DNA from: Hymenobacter psoromatis
GTDB taxonomy: Bacteria > Bacteroidota > Bacteroidia > Cytophagales > Hymenobacteraceae
Length of the DNA: 64,000 bases
Direction: 5' to 3'
Assembly: GCF_020012125.1 (NCBI RefSeq)
Contig: NZ_JAIFAG010000001.1
Span: 1 to 64,000, forward strand
The position numbers and the translations under genes are program-made. Positions within the stretch are counted from its first letter, which is position 1. Each line of letters begins with the position of its first letter. The notes beneath the pieces are model-generated. The model worked only from the letters and a program-made list of their open reading frames with translations, was not told the origin of the DNA and did no database searches. Of the stretch, positions 25,572 to 34,080 are shown in pieces.

Positions 25572-25811
25572 ATGGAAACTTTGCAGCTAGTGAAAGAAAT
25601 CGAGTGCTTGCCGGACGAGGCCAAATTGAAAGTGGAGGAGTTGGTACTCGAATTAAAGCTGCGCTACAGCCGGCAAACGCCACTTACAGAAGAAGAACTA
25701 ACACGCTGGGCCGACCCCGAAGTGTTTGGGATGTACGCCGACCGCGAGGACATGCGCGACAGTACGGCCTACATTAGAAAGTTGCGGGACGAGCAATGGG
25801 GCGCAAAATGA
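25572..25811 (+). CDS. putative antitoxin of a VapBC-like pair
   Basis: A 79-residue, charged protein. METLQLVKEIECLPDEAKLK at the start resembles DUF2281/antitoxin-type proteins, which begin with a helix of this pattern. The C-terminal half, acidic then basic, would be the toxin-binding tail. No clear ribbon-helix-helix or AbrB motif is seen, so the DNA-binding mode is unknown. The TGA stop overlaps the toxin ATG in an ATGA arrangement. A TACCTTTC box at about 25560 may be its promoter. Confidence 0.75.
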   Translation: METLQLVKEIECLPDEAKLKVEELVLELKLRYSRQTPLTEEELTRWADPEVFGMYADREDMRDSTAYIRKLRDEQWGAK

Positions 25812-26209
25812 GTGACTTTTTTTGCGTTGATACGGATGCACTGATTGATTTCCAACGGGGCGACCAAATAGCGTTGCGCGAATTGGCTTACCTGGAAAGG
25901 GCTGCGCCGCTGTCGGTCAGCGCAATTGTGCGCATGGAGTTGATAATTGGTAGTTCCAACCGGGAGTTTTTGCAACGCACTGAAAAGCTGCTCAAGCGCT
26001 ATCAACTGCTGCCGTTAGAGGCCGAAATCGGCGCGTTGGCTGACTGCTGGCTACTTGGTTTCAGCCTGGGCAAAGGGCTGCGTCTGGCTGACGCACTTAT
26101 TGCCGCTACGGCGGTCCACCACGCTGCGCCCCTGCTTACTAAAAACCAGCGCGACTTTTACTTCATCCCCGGCCTGAAACTGCTGCCCTACCCCGGCACG
26201 CCCGCCTGA
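25808..26209 (+). CDS. PIN-domain ribonuclease (VapC-like toxin)
   Basis: A 133-residue PIN domain from the ATG at 25808. Acidic positions typical of the fold are seen in [18 protein letters not shown] and [11 protein letters not shown], and TKNQRDF ends the fold. VapC toxins cleave specific RNAs, often initiator tRNA or rRNA. An in-frame ATG at 25796 would add four residues and a longer overlap. Its stop overlaps the start of queG (TGATG), so an RNA-modification gene is translationally linked to the toxin-antitoxin pair. Confidence 0.88.
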   Translation: MSDFFCVDTDALIDFQRGDQIALRELAYLERAAPLSVSAIVRMELIIGSSNREFLQRTEKLLKRYQLLPLEAEIGALADCWLLGFSLGKGLRLADALIAATAVHHAAPLLTKNQRDFYFIPGLKLLPYPGTPA

Positions 26210-27174
26210 TGCTGCTGCACGCCGAATGGACGCCCTACATCAAGCGCCGGGCCGCCGAGCTAGGCTTCATGGCCTGCGGCATTTCTAGGGCGGAGTTTCT
26301 GGAAGACGAAGCGCCGCGCCTCGAAAACTGGCTGAAAAAGGGAATGCACGGGCAAATGAGCTGGATGGAAAACCACTTCGACAAGCGCCTCGACCCGCGC
26401 CGGCTCGTGGATGGGGCCAAGTCGGTGATTTCACTGCTGCTTAATTACTACCCCCCCACCGAGGCGCAGCAGCCCGCCGATACGCTGCAAATCAGCAAGT
26501 ATGCCTACGGGCGCGACTACCACTTCGTCATCAAAGACAAGCTCAAAACGCTGCTGGCTGATATGCAGGCCAATATTGGCGAGGTGGGCGGGCGCTGCTT
26601 CGTAGACTCGGCCCCGGTGCTGGACAAAGCCTGGGCCAAGCGCGGCGGGCTGGGGTGGGTAGGAAAAAACTCCAACCTCATCACGCCCGGCGCGGGCTCA
26701 TTCTACTTCATTGCCGAGCTAATTGTGGACGTGGAATTGGCCTACGACGGGGCCATCCGCGATTACTGCGGCACCTGCACCAAGTGCCTCGACGCCTGCC
26801 CCACGCAGGCCATTACCGAGCCCTACGTGGTGGATGGCAGCAAGTGCATCAGCTACTTCACCATTGAGCTAAAAGACCAGCTGATACCCCAAAACGTGGC
26901 CGGGCAGCTTGGCAACTGGGTGTTCGGCTGCGACATCTGCCAGGATGTATGTCCCTGGAACCGCTTTTCTAAGCCTACACAGGAAGCTCAATTTCAACCC
27001 AACGAAAAGCTGAAGGAGCTGTCGGTCAGTGACTGGCAGGAGATTACCCACGAAGTTTTTCAGGAGTTGTTCCGGCAATCGGCGCTCAAGCGCACCGGCT
27101 ACGAGGGGCTGAAGCGCAACATCCGGTTTGTAACCGGGCAGTTGCCCTCGGGCTCAGGCGCTGAGGCGGGGTAG
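26209..27174 (+). CDS. queG: epoxyqueuosine reductase QueG
   Basis: A 321-residue cobalamin-dependent iron-sulfur enzyme that makes queuosine from epoxyqueuosine in t[23 protein letters not shown] is the family N terminus. [14 protein letters not shown] lies in the middle. Two 4Fe-4S cluster motifs follow, [12 protein letters not shown] and [11 protein letters not shown]. The length is normal for the short QueG type. ATG at 26209 shares a base with the vapC-like stop. The 3' end overlaps, tail to tail, the small gene at 27154-27363 by 21 bases. Confidence 0.95.
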   Translation: MLLHAEWTPYIKRRAAELGFMACGISRAEFLEDEAPRLENWLKKGMHGQMSWMENHFDKRLDPRRLVDGAKSVISLLLNYYPPTEAQQPADTLQISKYAYGRDYHFVIKDKLKTLLADMQANIGEVGGRCFVDSAPVLDKAWAKRGGLGWVGKNSNLITPGAGSFYFIAELIVDVELAYDGAIRDYCGTCTKCLDACPTQAITEPYVVDGSKCISYFTIELKDQLIPQNVAGQLGNWVFGCDICQDVCPWNRFSKPTQEAQFQPNEKLKELSVSDWQEITHEVFQELFRQSALKRTGYEGLKRNIRFVTGQLPSGSGAEAG

Positions 27175-27363
27175 AGGGTGCGCCTGCGAAAACACGCGCT
27201 TGAGTACGCGGCGATACAGGCGCGCAAACTGCTGGTAGCACCAGGTTTTGAAGTCGGCCAGCTCTTCGGGCAGAATAGTGCGCACGGCTTTGCGCAATTC
27301 CTTCTCGAAGAGGAGTTTACTAAAGCTCACCTTCAGTAAAATCATTTTTGCGTAGTCCAACAT
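27154..27363 (-). CDS. conserved small protein, unknown function
   Basis: A 69-residue basic protein starting [20 protein letters not shown] and containing [22 protein letters not shown]. This layout (short helix, [12 protein letters not shown]) resembles a small conserved Bacteroidota protein I have seen without assigned function. It overlaps the end of queG. A hairpin (GGTAGGCCGC/GCGGCTTACC) lies about 25 bases upstream of its start at 27387-27412. Confidence 0.65.
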   Translation of the reverse strand: MLDYAKMILLKVSFSKLLFEKELRKAVRTILPEELADFKTWCYQQFARLYRRVLKRVFSQAHPLPRLSA

Positions 27364-27423
27364 AGCGGGTGGGGTGGGATGGGAGGGGTAGGCCGCGAGC
27401 GCGGCTTACCCTATACGTAAACC

Positions 27424-27454
27424 AAAAATGGGAGTTGTGGCCGACTGCCACCCG
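27424..27454 (-). terminator. terminator-like hairpin at the end of the ferritin-like array
   Basis: GTGGC (27437-27441) pairs with GCCAC (27447-27451). On the minus strand an A/T-run (27424-27428) follows. The stem is short with a possible bulge-extended GGG/CCC. Confidence 0.5.
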
Positions 27455-27462
27455 TTTTTTGG

Positions 27463-28398
27463 CTATAAAAACAGCTTGGCCGGATTGCCCTGAGCCACAA
27501 ATTGTAGCGCGATAGCTTTCACCGACTTGCCATCCAGCGGCTCATCAAAAGCCTCGCTGGCCACATACTTTGTTATTTGTAATTTATCACTAAGCGCTAC
27601 TGTATTCACGAGTAAGTCGAGCTGAGCCTGCGTAGTATTGTCTTCGGCTGGGTAGGCGGGGGTAGTGGCCGTGGCCTGCGCGCCGGGGCCGTAAATAGCT
27701 GCCGTGACTGCCGGCACCGGCCCGCCGCCCTCCTGCTCCGACACCCAGCTTTTAGGGAGGCTGTCGGCTGGCCCGCCGCCGTCGGCCCCGGCCACGCCTA
27801 CCCCCCCCCGCCGCATCGTACGGATGTGCGAGGCGTGGCGCGCCTGCACCGTGTGGATGCCCAGCACGGTGCGTTGCTCGGCTTGGTTGCCAATGAGGGT
27901 GGCCAAGGCCGTTTTGTAGGCGCGCACGCTTAAGTCTTCCAGTACCTGCGCCAGCGCCAGGAAGCTCGGCGCGTCGGCAAAAGGCGTGAGCTGGCCAACG
28001 GCGGTATAGTCAAAACTCGTAGCTTGGGCAACTGCGGTGGTCGCCAGGCCCAGGTCGGCCTGCAGCGTGGTCAGGTGTGCTTGCTCGTCGGCCATAATGG
28101 CCAGCAGGGCCGCCTGGTCGTTGCCCGCAAACAGGGCCACCCCTTGCTGATACAGATACAGTTGCAGGTAGCCCAGCTGCACCACCAGCGTTAGCGCGTC
28201 GGTGGCCGGGCCAGAGAGGGTAGCAGCCTGCGCGGCGGCCCGGCGCGGCAGGCCGCTGAGCAGGCCCGGCAGGGCGGCCCCCGCCACGGCCCGCCCCGCG
28301 CCGCCCAGGTAGCGCACCAGCTGCCGGCGCGAGCCTAGCTGCGCCGCTGCCCCGGCATCGAGCCGCGCTAAGCCGGCAAAAAGCTGTACTAGCTTCAT
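27463..28398 (-). CDS. ferritin-like protein, secreted A2 type, degenerate iron site
   Basis: A 311-residue protein of the Ferritin_2 (PF13668) kind and the last gene of the nine-gene array. It matches 31974-32984 in length, in the PKSW and YPA-DN segments and in the ending ASEAFDEPLD. A helical N-terminal stretch with Arg-Arg at 24-25 and a hydrophobic segment to about AAAQ suggests export. Expected ligands are a Glu in helix 1, ExxH in helix 2, a Glu in helix 3 and ExxH in helix 4. Here helix 1 has Gln79, helix 2 Glu105/His108, helix 3 Glu154, and helix 4 Gln185/His188. Two of four carboxylates are lost, so iron binding is doubtful. Nine G occur at 27801-27809. Confidence 0.82.
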   Translation of the reverse strand: MKLVQLFAGLARLDAGAAAQLGSRRQLVRYLGGAGRAVAGAALPGLLSGLPRRAAAQAATLSGPATDALTLVVQLGYLQLYLYQQGVALFAGNDQAALLAIMADEQAHLTTLQADLGLATTAVAQATSFDYTAVGQLTPFADAPSFLALAQVLEDLSVRAYKTALATLIGNQAEQRTVLGIHTVQARHASHIRTMRRGGVGVAGADGGGPADSLPKSWVSEQEGGGPVPAVTAAIYGPGAQATATTPAYPAEDNTTQAQLDLLVNTVALSDKLQITKYVASEAFDEPLDGKSVKAIALQFVAQGNPAKLFL

Positions 28399-28435
28399 GG
28401 TGGATAAGTTGTTGGGATAAAAGCCGGGGGTGGAG

Positions 28436-29200
28436 CTACATGAGCCGAACGGCCGTCAGCTGCGAGTCGGCGGCCAGGTAGGCGTTCAGGGTGGGAAGTA
28501 GGGAGGCGGGCAACTGCACTTTTTCCTGGTGCGTGTCGGGGGCAATGATATCGGGGCCGATGAAGTAGGCCGCGCCCAGGCTGGCATCGTCGGCCAGCCG
28601 CAGGTCGCGCAAGAGAGCCGCGTGCCGGGCCTCGACCGACGTGATTTTGCTCAGTAGCGTAAGGTAGGCCGCCGATACGCAGTACGGCGCGGCCCCGTTG
28701 CAGACGGCCACGCCCAAGTCTTCCAGCTGTTGGGCCGCCTGCCAGATACCGGGCCGGGCCGAGCCGGCGGGGGTAGCCAGGGTCGTCACGTCTACTTTAT
28801 CGGTCAGCGGCATCAGGGTCAGCGGCCGCAGGGCATTAGAGGCCAGCACCGAGCGCAGGAAATCGAGGTGGAGGCGCTCGTGCCGCACTAGGTCGCTCAG
28901 AATCTGGTAGTTGGCCGAGGTAGCAGATAGCGCGGTATAGTAGCTGCCCGCCACCACCTGGGCGTAGAAAGCGGTCTCCACCTGCTTGAGGGCGAATACC
29001 AGGTTCAGGGCCCCGACGTCGCCGGCCCCTACGTCGGTAGTAGCGGGGGTAGCCCCATTTTTGGCGCAGCCCGCCACTACCAGCGCCGCCGTGCCAGCCG
29101 TGGCCCCGGCATACCGCAGAAAACCCCGCCGCCGCATGGGCGGTAGGAAGCTAAGCAGCGGAGCAGGAAAGCCGGCCGCGGCCAGGGGCGGAATAGGCAT
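28436..29200 (-). CDS. ferritin-like lipoprotein, B type (extra copy)
   Basis: A 254-residue member of the array. RRRGFLRYAGATAGTAALVVAGC (residues 23-45, given here as its features) is a twin-arginine-like signal ending in a lipobox with Cys45. Predicted ligands are all present: Glu75, Glu108/His111, Glu160 and Glu190/His193. ATG at 29200 is used; Met22 would also leave the signal intact. It lies between another lipoprotein gene (29236) and the A2 gene (27463), so this block has two lipoprotein genes where its counterpart has one. It is more divergent than the other B members. Confidence 0.85.
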   Translation of the reverse strand: MPIPPLAAAGFPAPLLSFLPPMRRRGFLRYAGATAGTAALVVAGCAKNGATPATTDVGAGDVGALNLVFALKQVETAFYAQVVAGSYYTALSATSANYQILSDLVRHERLHLDFLRSVLASNALRPLTLMPLTDKVDVTTLATPAGSARPGIWQAAQQLEDLGVAVCNGAAPYCVSAAYLTLLSKITSVEARHAALLRDLRLADDASLGAAYFIGPDIIAPDTHQEKVQLPASLLPTLNAYLAADSQLTAVRLM

Positions 29201-29235
29201 AGAGCAGGGAAGAAAAAGGATGCGTCGGTAGCCGG

Positions 29236-29958
29236 CTAGTACAGGCCCGTTACGTCGAGCGTGGAGCCGGGTGCCAGGAAGGTATTGAAGATGGCGGCTA
29301 CTTGGCTGGGAGTTTGCGGGCGCTCCAGGCTGGTGCCTTCGGCGAGGGTTACTACATCGTTAGCAACGAAGGAGTTGGGCGTGAGCAAGTCGCGGATAAG
29401 GGCGGCGTGGCGCGCCTCGACCGATACGATTTTGGCGGCCAGCAGCAGGTAGGCGGGCACCGTAAAAAAGCGCGCTACCCCGTTGTAGGCCGCTACCCCC
29501 GTGTCTTCCAGCAGCTGGGCCGTGCTCAGCACCGCGTGGCGGTCGCCGAAATTCACCGCGCTAAAATCAACGGTTAGCACCTGAATGGGCGTGGCCTTGC
29601 CCTGGATAATCAACGCCTTGAGGAAGTCGGTATGGATGCGTTCGTGCCGGGCTATATCCGTAAAGACCTGCTGCTCGGCGCTGCCCGCCGCCAGGTTTCT
29701 GAAATAATCCCCGGCCAGCACCTGGGCGTAGAAAGCCGCTTGCAGCTGCTCTTGGGCGTAGGCGAAGTTGAGGGCCCCGGCATCGCCGCTGCCCACCTCC
29801 ACCACGCCGGGTATCTGCTGGTGCTTTTTGCAGCCGGCCAGGGCCAGTGCGGCGGCCGTGGCCCCGGCGTATTTCACGAAGGAGCGCCGCCCGGCATCAA
29901 CCGGCCGCGGAGGATAGTCGGCCAGCGCCGACGGCGCGGCCGAAAAAGGAATGGGCAT
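29236..29958 (-). CDS. ferritin-like lipoprotein, B' type, helix-1 ligand lost
   Basis: A 240-residue protein. RRSFVKYAGATAAALALAGC gives an arginine-rich signal and lipobox Cys43. VGSGDAGALNFAYAQEQLQ and the DFS-F-DR-VL segment match the 33027 gene, its counterpart in the other block. Ligands are Glu106/His109, Glu151 and Glu181/His184, but helix 1 has Gln73 in place of Glu. A TACTTTTA box at 29982-29989 lies 24 bases upstream on the minus strand, and a strong hairpin lies beyond it. Confidence 0.85.
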   Translation of the reverse strand: MPIPFSAAPSALADYPPRPVDAGRRSFVKYAGATAAALALAGCKKHQQIPGVVEVGSGDAGALNFAYAQEQLQAAFYAQVLAGDYFRNLAAGSAEQQVFTDIARHERIHTDFLKALIIQGKATPIQVLTVDFSAVNFGDRHAVLSTAQLLEDTGVAAYNGVARFFTVPAYLLLAAKIVSVEARHAALIRDLLTPNSFVANDVVTLAEGTSLERPQTPSQVAAIFNTFLAPGSTLDVTGLY

Positions 29959-29998
29959 AAAAAGTAGAGGAGAATAGAATGTAAAAGTACGCCCCAGC

Positions 29999-30046
29999 CA
30001 GCCCTACCCCCTTGCTGGTCATTAGCCCAGCAAGGGGGTAGGGCTG
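29999..30046. repeat. perfect hairpin carrying the CCTACCCC motif in both arms
   Basis: Twenty-base arms, CAGCCCTACCCCCTTGCTGG and its exact complement, flank an 8-base loop. It stands between the terminator of the 30121 gene and the start region of the 29236 gene. Confidence 0.85.
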
Positions 30047-30051
30047 GGCGC

Positions 30052-30092
30052 AAAAAAACGCCGGCTCCCGTTTAAGGAACCGGCGTTTTTTG
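30052..30092. terminator. bidirectional terminator after the 30121 gene
   Basis: ACGCCGGCTCC pairs with GGAACCGGCGT (one non-Watson-Crick pair), with A-run before and T-run after. Confidence 0.88.
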
Positions 30093-30120
30093 AACAGCTA
30101 TTTAAAAGCCAGCGTTGGAA

Positions 30121-30963
30121 CTAAGCCCCGATGAGCGGCATGGCAATTGCTAATACTTCCGCAGGAGTCAAAATCTCGTCAAACGCAGCGGCTACATCAG
30201 TAGCTGAGTACGTTACGCTGGGAGTAATAACACCGGCCATCGTCAGGTTGTAACCGGCTTGCGTGGTGTTGCTTTCGGGCGTAGCACCCTGGTAGGTAGC
30301 TTGTGTGTCTAGGTCGCCAGTACCGCTAATCCAAGCGGTTTGCATACGCATACCACGGATGTGAGCCGCGTGGCGCGCCTCCACCGAGTGGATACGAAGA
30401 GCTGATTCCAGTGGGTTAATCGTGCCTACACCTGGAATATTCACATCAGCGATGCCTTGCAGGTCAGTGGCGCGGCCTTTGTAGGCGCGTACACCAGTAT
30501 CTTCCAGAAGCTGAGCCACTTGTAGCTGAGCTGCGAACGAAGTCAGAGTAGCGAAAACCGAGGTCTTGAAAGTGTTACCAGTTACGGGCGTACCGCCAAT
30601 GCCTTGAACAACCGTCGTTAACAATGCCACGTGCGCGGTTTCATGCTTGCTGATTTGCTTAATAGCAGCTTGGTCAGCCGCCGAAGCCGTCAGGAAGAAA
30701 GGTGAAGCCTGCACTTTGTTATAAAAGTCAGCCTCCAATTGCTCCAATGTCAGCGCATAATTAAAAACGTCTACCGGGTTGCCTGCGTTGGTGCCCGCGT
30801 AGGCCTTCTGGAACATAGAAGCGAGTAGCACGGGGGTAGCGGCCAGCGCCGAGCGCTTGGCTACCGTGCCGAGCGAGGCGAACACGGCGCGGCGCGGGTT
30901 GAGGCGGTCGAGGACATCGGAGTCAACTTCGGCCAGCTGGGTAAGGATATTGAGGAAATTCAT
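30121..30963 (-). CDS. ferritin-like protein, secreted A1 type
   Basis: A 280-residue member. Arg24-Arg25 followed by a hydrophobic stretch to AYAG (residues 40-57) looks like a twin-arginine-type signal with a signal-peptidase I site. Ligands are complete: Glu77 in EQLEADFY, Glu108/His111, Glu154 in LLEDTG and Glu195/His198 in SVEARHAAHIR. It pairs with the lipoprotein gene just upstream (30994). Its counterpart in the other block is 34081. The coding sequence is visibly less GC-rich than the other members, with more T- and A-ending codons, which may reflect high expression or a different history. Confidence 0.9.
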   Translation of the reverse strand: MNFLNILTQLAEVDSDVLDRLNPRRAVFASLGTVAKRSALAATPVLLASMFQKAYAGTNAGNPVDVFNYALTLEQLEADFYNKVQASPFFLTASAADQAAIKQISKHETAHVALLTTVVQGIGGTPVTGNTFKTSVFATLTSFAAQLQVAQLLEDTGVRAYKGRATDLQGIADVNIPGVGTINPLESALRIHSVEARHAAHIRGMRMQTAWISGTGDLDTQATYQGATPESNTTQAGYNLTMAGVITPSVTYSATDVAAAFDEILTPAEVLAIAMPLIGA

Positions 30964-30993
30964 GGCGATGAGATACTTACGAGAGAGAAAGAA

Positions 30994-31743
30994 TTACTTG
31001 CCTACCTGGCTGGCGTCGATAGTCTGCTTGACGTACTTCTGCGCGGCCGTGATAACGGCGACTGGCGTCATGGACATGTCGAGGCCGGAGGCGGGGTCTA
31101 CCTGGTCGTCGGCGGCAAACGAGCCGGGGTTAAGCAGGTCACGCACGTAAGCCGCGTGGCGGGCTTCAACCGACACGATTTTGCCGGCCAGCGTGAGGTA
31201 AGCAGCGCCGTTGGCATCGGAGTTCGAAATAAGCTTACCGGCTCCGTTGTAGGCCGATACCCCCAGGTCTTCAAACGCCTTGGCTGCGCCTAGCACTCCG
31301 GCCCGCTTGGTGAAGTCGATAGAGCTGAAATCGGGCGTCAGGTCCATAATCGGCGTACCTTTGGCTACGTTGGTAATGGCCGCCTTGAAGAAATCGCGGT
31401 GGATAGCCTCGTGGGTTGCCACCTGCGTGAAGTAAGCCAGTTCGATAGGCGCGAAGTCGCTGGCCGGGGTCTTCACCACTTGCGCGTAGAACGCGGCTTC
31501 GAGTTGCTCCAGTGAGTAAGCATATTGCAGCACGCTGAGGTTGCCGTTGCCCAGGCTTACCGTGCCGGCCGCCGGCGTGGGGGTAGTGCTATCATCCTTC
31601 TTGCAACCAGCCAGCACCAGCGCGGTCGCGCCGGCCGTAGCCCCAGCGTACATGAAGAACGAGCGCCGCTTAATGGGCGTGTACAGCGGCTTTTCCAGGT
31701 CAGTCGTCTGGGGCTGCGAACTAGGGATGGTTTTGGTTGACAT
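30994..31743 (-). CDS. ferritin-like lipoprotein, B type
   Basis: A 249-residue protein from the ATG at 31743; an upstream in-frame start at 31932 is unlikely because the signal would be buried. KRRSFFMYAGATAGATALVL and Cys47 form a twin-arginine-like lipoprotein signal. Ligands are complete: Glu82, Glu112/His115 (HEAIH), Glu158 and Glu193/His196 (VEARH). The sequence, including DFAPIELAYFTQVATHEAIH and the C-terminal DQVDPASGLD, is nearest to the 34942 gene. It is 30 bases upstream of the A1 gene at 30121, presumably in one transcript. Confidence 0.9.
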   Translation of the reverse strand: MSTKTIPSSQPQTTDLEKPLYTPIKRRSFFMYAGATAGATALVLAGCKKDDSTTPTPAAGTVSLGNGNLSVLQYAYSLEQLEAAFYAQVVKTPASDFAPIELAYFTQVATHEAIHRDFFKAAITNVAKGTPIMDLTPDFSSIDFTKRAGVLGAAKAFEDLGVSAYNGAGKLISNSDANGAAYLTLAGKIVSVEARHAAYVRDLLNPGSFAADDQVDPASGLDMSMTPVAVITAAQKYVKQTIDASQVGK

Positions 31744-31916
31744 AAAAAAGGAAAAAGGAAAAATTGAATTGTTAGCCGAGCTACCGGGCCCCTTACGGCT
31801 GTTAGTATGGTTCAGGTTACCAGTTAGTGGATAAATCCCAAAGTTTACTTTTTTGGTGATAATGCTCCAGCTACTAATTACGACGAACCAGAGCAGGGCG
31901 GAAGCCTGGTAAGCAA

Positions 31917-31949
31917 AAGCGCCACTCCCCATACGGGAAGTGGCGCCTG
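31917..31949 (-). terminator. terminator after the 31974 gene
   Basis: GGCGCCACT and AGTGGCGC-type arms (GCGCCACTCCCC...GGGAAGTGGCGC on the plus strand) pair, and a T-run follows on the minus strand. Confidence 0.85.
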
Positions 31950-31973
31950 GCTGGATTTTAGGCTCGCTAAAAT

Positions 31974-32984
31974 TTATGCGAATAAACCCTTGGATTGGCC
32001 CAATGGCGTGATAAAATTGCGGGCAATAGCCTTCACGGCCGCAGCGTCGAGCGGCTCGTCAAAGGCCTCACTAGCAGCGGCTGTCGTGATGGTCAGGCCT
32101 GCCGGAGCAGTGGCATTGGTTTGCACATTTATGCCCGCCTGCATCACATTGTCATCAGCCGGATATTTGGTGGCATCGGTGCCCGCGGCGTACACGGCGG
32201 CCGTGAGCGGCCCGCCGGCCGGCCCACCAAGGTTAGCTACTGTTTTGGTAGGCGCTGGCCCACCATTTTCTTGCAGCGAGAGCCAGCTTTTGGGCACCAG
32301 GTTGCCGGGGCCACCAGCTTCGAGACCAACGATGCCGGTGCCATTGGTATTGGCCGTGCCCGTGCTGTAGCCCCGGCGCATCGAGCGGATGTGCGACGAG
32401 TGCCGCGCCTCTACCGAGTGAATGTTCAGGGCGGCCGTCAGGATGGCCTTGCCAGCCGTGGGGTCGCCAATGAGGTTGGCCGCGCCGCCCTTGTAGGCCC
32501 GTACGCCCGTGTCCACAAAGCCCTGCGAGGTGCCCAGGTACATGGCCGCGCTGGCAAACGGCGTTAGGTTGCCGCCGGCCGTGTAATCGTAAGAAGCGGG
32601 GGTAGGGTCAGGAATGGCCGCCGCGCCCAGCACCATTTTCAGGGCATTAATGTGGCCCTGCTCATCATCACGAATAATGCTAATGGCGTTCAGGTCATTG
32701 CCCGTGAACAAACCGCTGGTTACCCCTTGCGAGTAGTAGTAAAACTCCAGATACTCCAGGCTCAGCGCCAGGTTAAGCGTATCAATAATAATCTGGGGTA
32801 GGGCGGTCGTGGTCTGGCCGTAGGCTTTGGTAAATACCGTGCTCAGCAACGCTGGCAGGGTTGCCGCCGTTACTTTTTTGCCCAGGCCACCCATGTGTTT
32901 AAACACCTGGCGGCGCGTGTCGAACCGGTCGTACACGTCGGTGTCTACTTTGGAAATGTCGTTAAGAATCTGGAAGAAGTCCAT
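31974..32984 (-). CDS. ferritin-like protein, secreted A2 type, helix-3 ligand replaced
   Basis: A 336-residue protein, the longest in the array. The N terminus, with Arg24-Arg25 and a hydrophobic segment ending AYGQ, suggests export. Ligands are Glu80 in EYLEFYYY, Glu108/His111 and Glu192/His195. Helix 3, usually LEDTGVRAY, reads FVDTGVRAY, so Glu is replaced by Val157. Asp158 is next to it and might substitute. A Gly/Pro-rich C-terminal region contains PKSW and ends with an AFDEPLD helix shared with the 27463 gene. It pairs with the 33027 lipoprotein gene upstream. Confidence 0.87.
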   Translation of the reverse strand: MDFFQILNDISKVDTDVYDRFDTRRQVFKHMGGLGKKVTAATLPALLSTVFTKAYGQTTTALPQIIIDTLNLALSLEYLEFYYYSQGVTSGLFTGNDLNAISIIRDDEQGHINALKMVLGAAAIPDPTPASYDYTAGGNLTPFASAAMYLGTSQGFVDTGVRAYKGGAANLIGDPTAGKAILTAALNIHSVEARHSSHIRSMRRGYSTGTANTNGTGIVGLEAGGPGNLVPKSWLSLQENGGPAPTKTVANLGGPAGGPLTAAVYAAGTDATKYPADDNVMQAGINVQTNATAPAGLTITTAAASEAFDEPLDAAAVKAIARNFITPLGQSKGLFA

Positions 32985-33026
32985 GCTAAGATAAAAGCTA
33001 AGTTGTGGATAAAGAGAACGTTGGAC

Positions 33027-33788
33027 TTAAACCAGGCTATTAGCCGAAACCTTAGAGCCAGCAGCTAAGAACGTATTGGCTGTCATCAACACCGTAGCCG
33101 GCGACTTCGACTGTTCCTGACGGGCGGTAGCGCTGGTTAGGCTAGGGTCAATCACGGCGTTGCCCGTTACCGTTGCGCCAGCTACCGGGCCCACAAAAGA
33201 GTTATAGGAAATCAGGTCACGGATAAGGGCCGCGTGGCGGGCCTCTACCGATACTATTTTGCCGGCCAGCGTCAGATAATCTACGTTTGTGATGAAGCGG
33301 CCCGCGCCGTTGTAGGCCTGCACGCCCAGGTCCTCAAATGCCTGCGCGGCATTCAGCACGCTGGTGCGGTCGCTGAAGGTGATGGACGAAAAATCCGGCA
33401 TCAGCGCCTGAATGGCATTGCTGCCGAGCGCCGTTTTGAAAAAGTCAGCGTGAATTTTTTCGTGTAGCGCCAGGTCCGTAAAGATTTGCTTTTCAGCCGG
33501 CGTAGCGCCAGCGAAGTAGCTGCCCGTCAACACATTTGCATAGAATGCTGCTTCCAGCTGCTCCAGGGCGTAGGCGTAGTTAAGCACGCCGTAGTCGCCC
33601 GAGCCCACGTCGATAGCGCCAGGCGTGGAGTTGCTACTATCTTTTTTGCAGCCCGCCAGTACTAGGGCGGTTGCGCCGGCCGTAGCCCCGGCATACATGA
33701 AAAACGAGCGCCGCTTGATGGGCGTGTACAGTGGCTGGTCGGGGGTGGCTTCCCGCGACGGAGAATCCGGGGACAAGAGGGTAGGCAT
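33027..33788 (-). CDS. ferritin-like lipoprotein, B' type
   Basis: A 253-residue protein from the ATG at 33788; an in-frame start at 33860 would precede the signal by 24 residues and is unlikely. KRRSFFMYAGATAGATALVL and Cys47 form the lipoprotein signal. Ligands are complete: Glu79, Glu110/His113, Glu152 and Glu182/His185. VGSGDYGVLNYAYALEQLE identifies it as the counterpart of 29236. The C terminus has a longer Thr/Ser-rich insert (about 195-225). Confidence 0.9.
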   Translation of the reverse strand: MPTLLSPDSPSREATPDQPLYTPIKRRSFFMYAGATAGATALVLAGCKKDSSNSTPGAIDVGSGDYGVLNYAYALEQLEAAFYANVLTGSYFAGATPAEKQIFTDLALHEKIHADFFKTALGSNAIQALMPDFSSITFSDRTSVLNAAQAFEDLGVQAYNGAGRFITNVDYLTLAGKIVSVEARHAALIRDLISYNSFVGPVAGATVTGNAVIDPSLTSATARQEQSKSPATVLMTANTFLAAGSKVSANSLV

Positions 33789-34010
33789 ACGAAAAAGGAA
33801 AGTGGAAAAAGGAATAAAAAAGGCAGCTTGCTGGCCCGGCAGGGGGTAGGGACGCCCCACTGGCTACGAGCTTTTTGGCCTCTCTACGGAGCCGGGCGCG
33901 CCAGGGTGAAGCCAACAGCGACGGTCGCAACGGCAGCTGAAGCAGCCGGTAGTAAGTAATTATTTGATTGTCAACAAGCATCTTTTATCGTAAAGCCGAG
34001 TTAAAAAGAC

Positions 34011-34042
34011 CAAAAAAAAAGAGGCGGCCCGCAGGCCGCCTC
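34011..34042 (-). terminator. terminator after the 34081 gene
   Basis: GAGGCGGCC (34021-34029) pairs with GGCCGCCTC (34034-34042). A run of nine A just before it is a T-run for minus-strand transcripts. The 220 bases between here and the start of the 33027 gene hold only AT-rich sequence and no obvious box. Confidence 0.92.
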
Positions 34043-34080
34043 TTCTAGTGTCGAGCTTAGCTAAGTAGCTAGGCTAGCGT

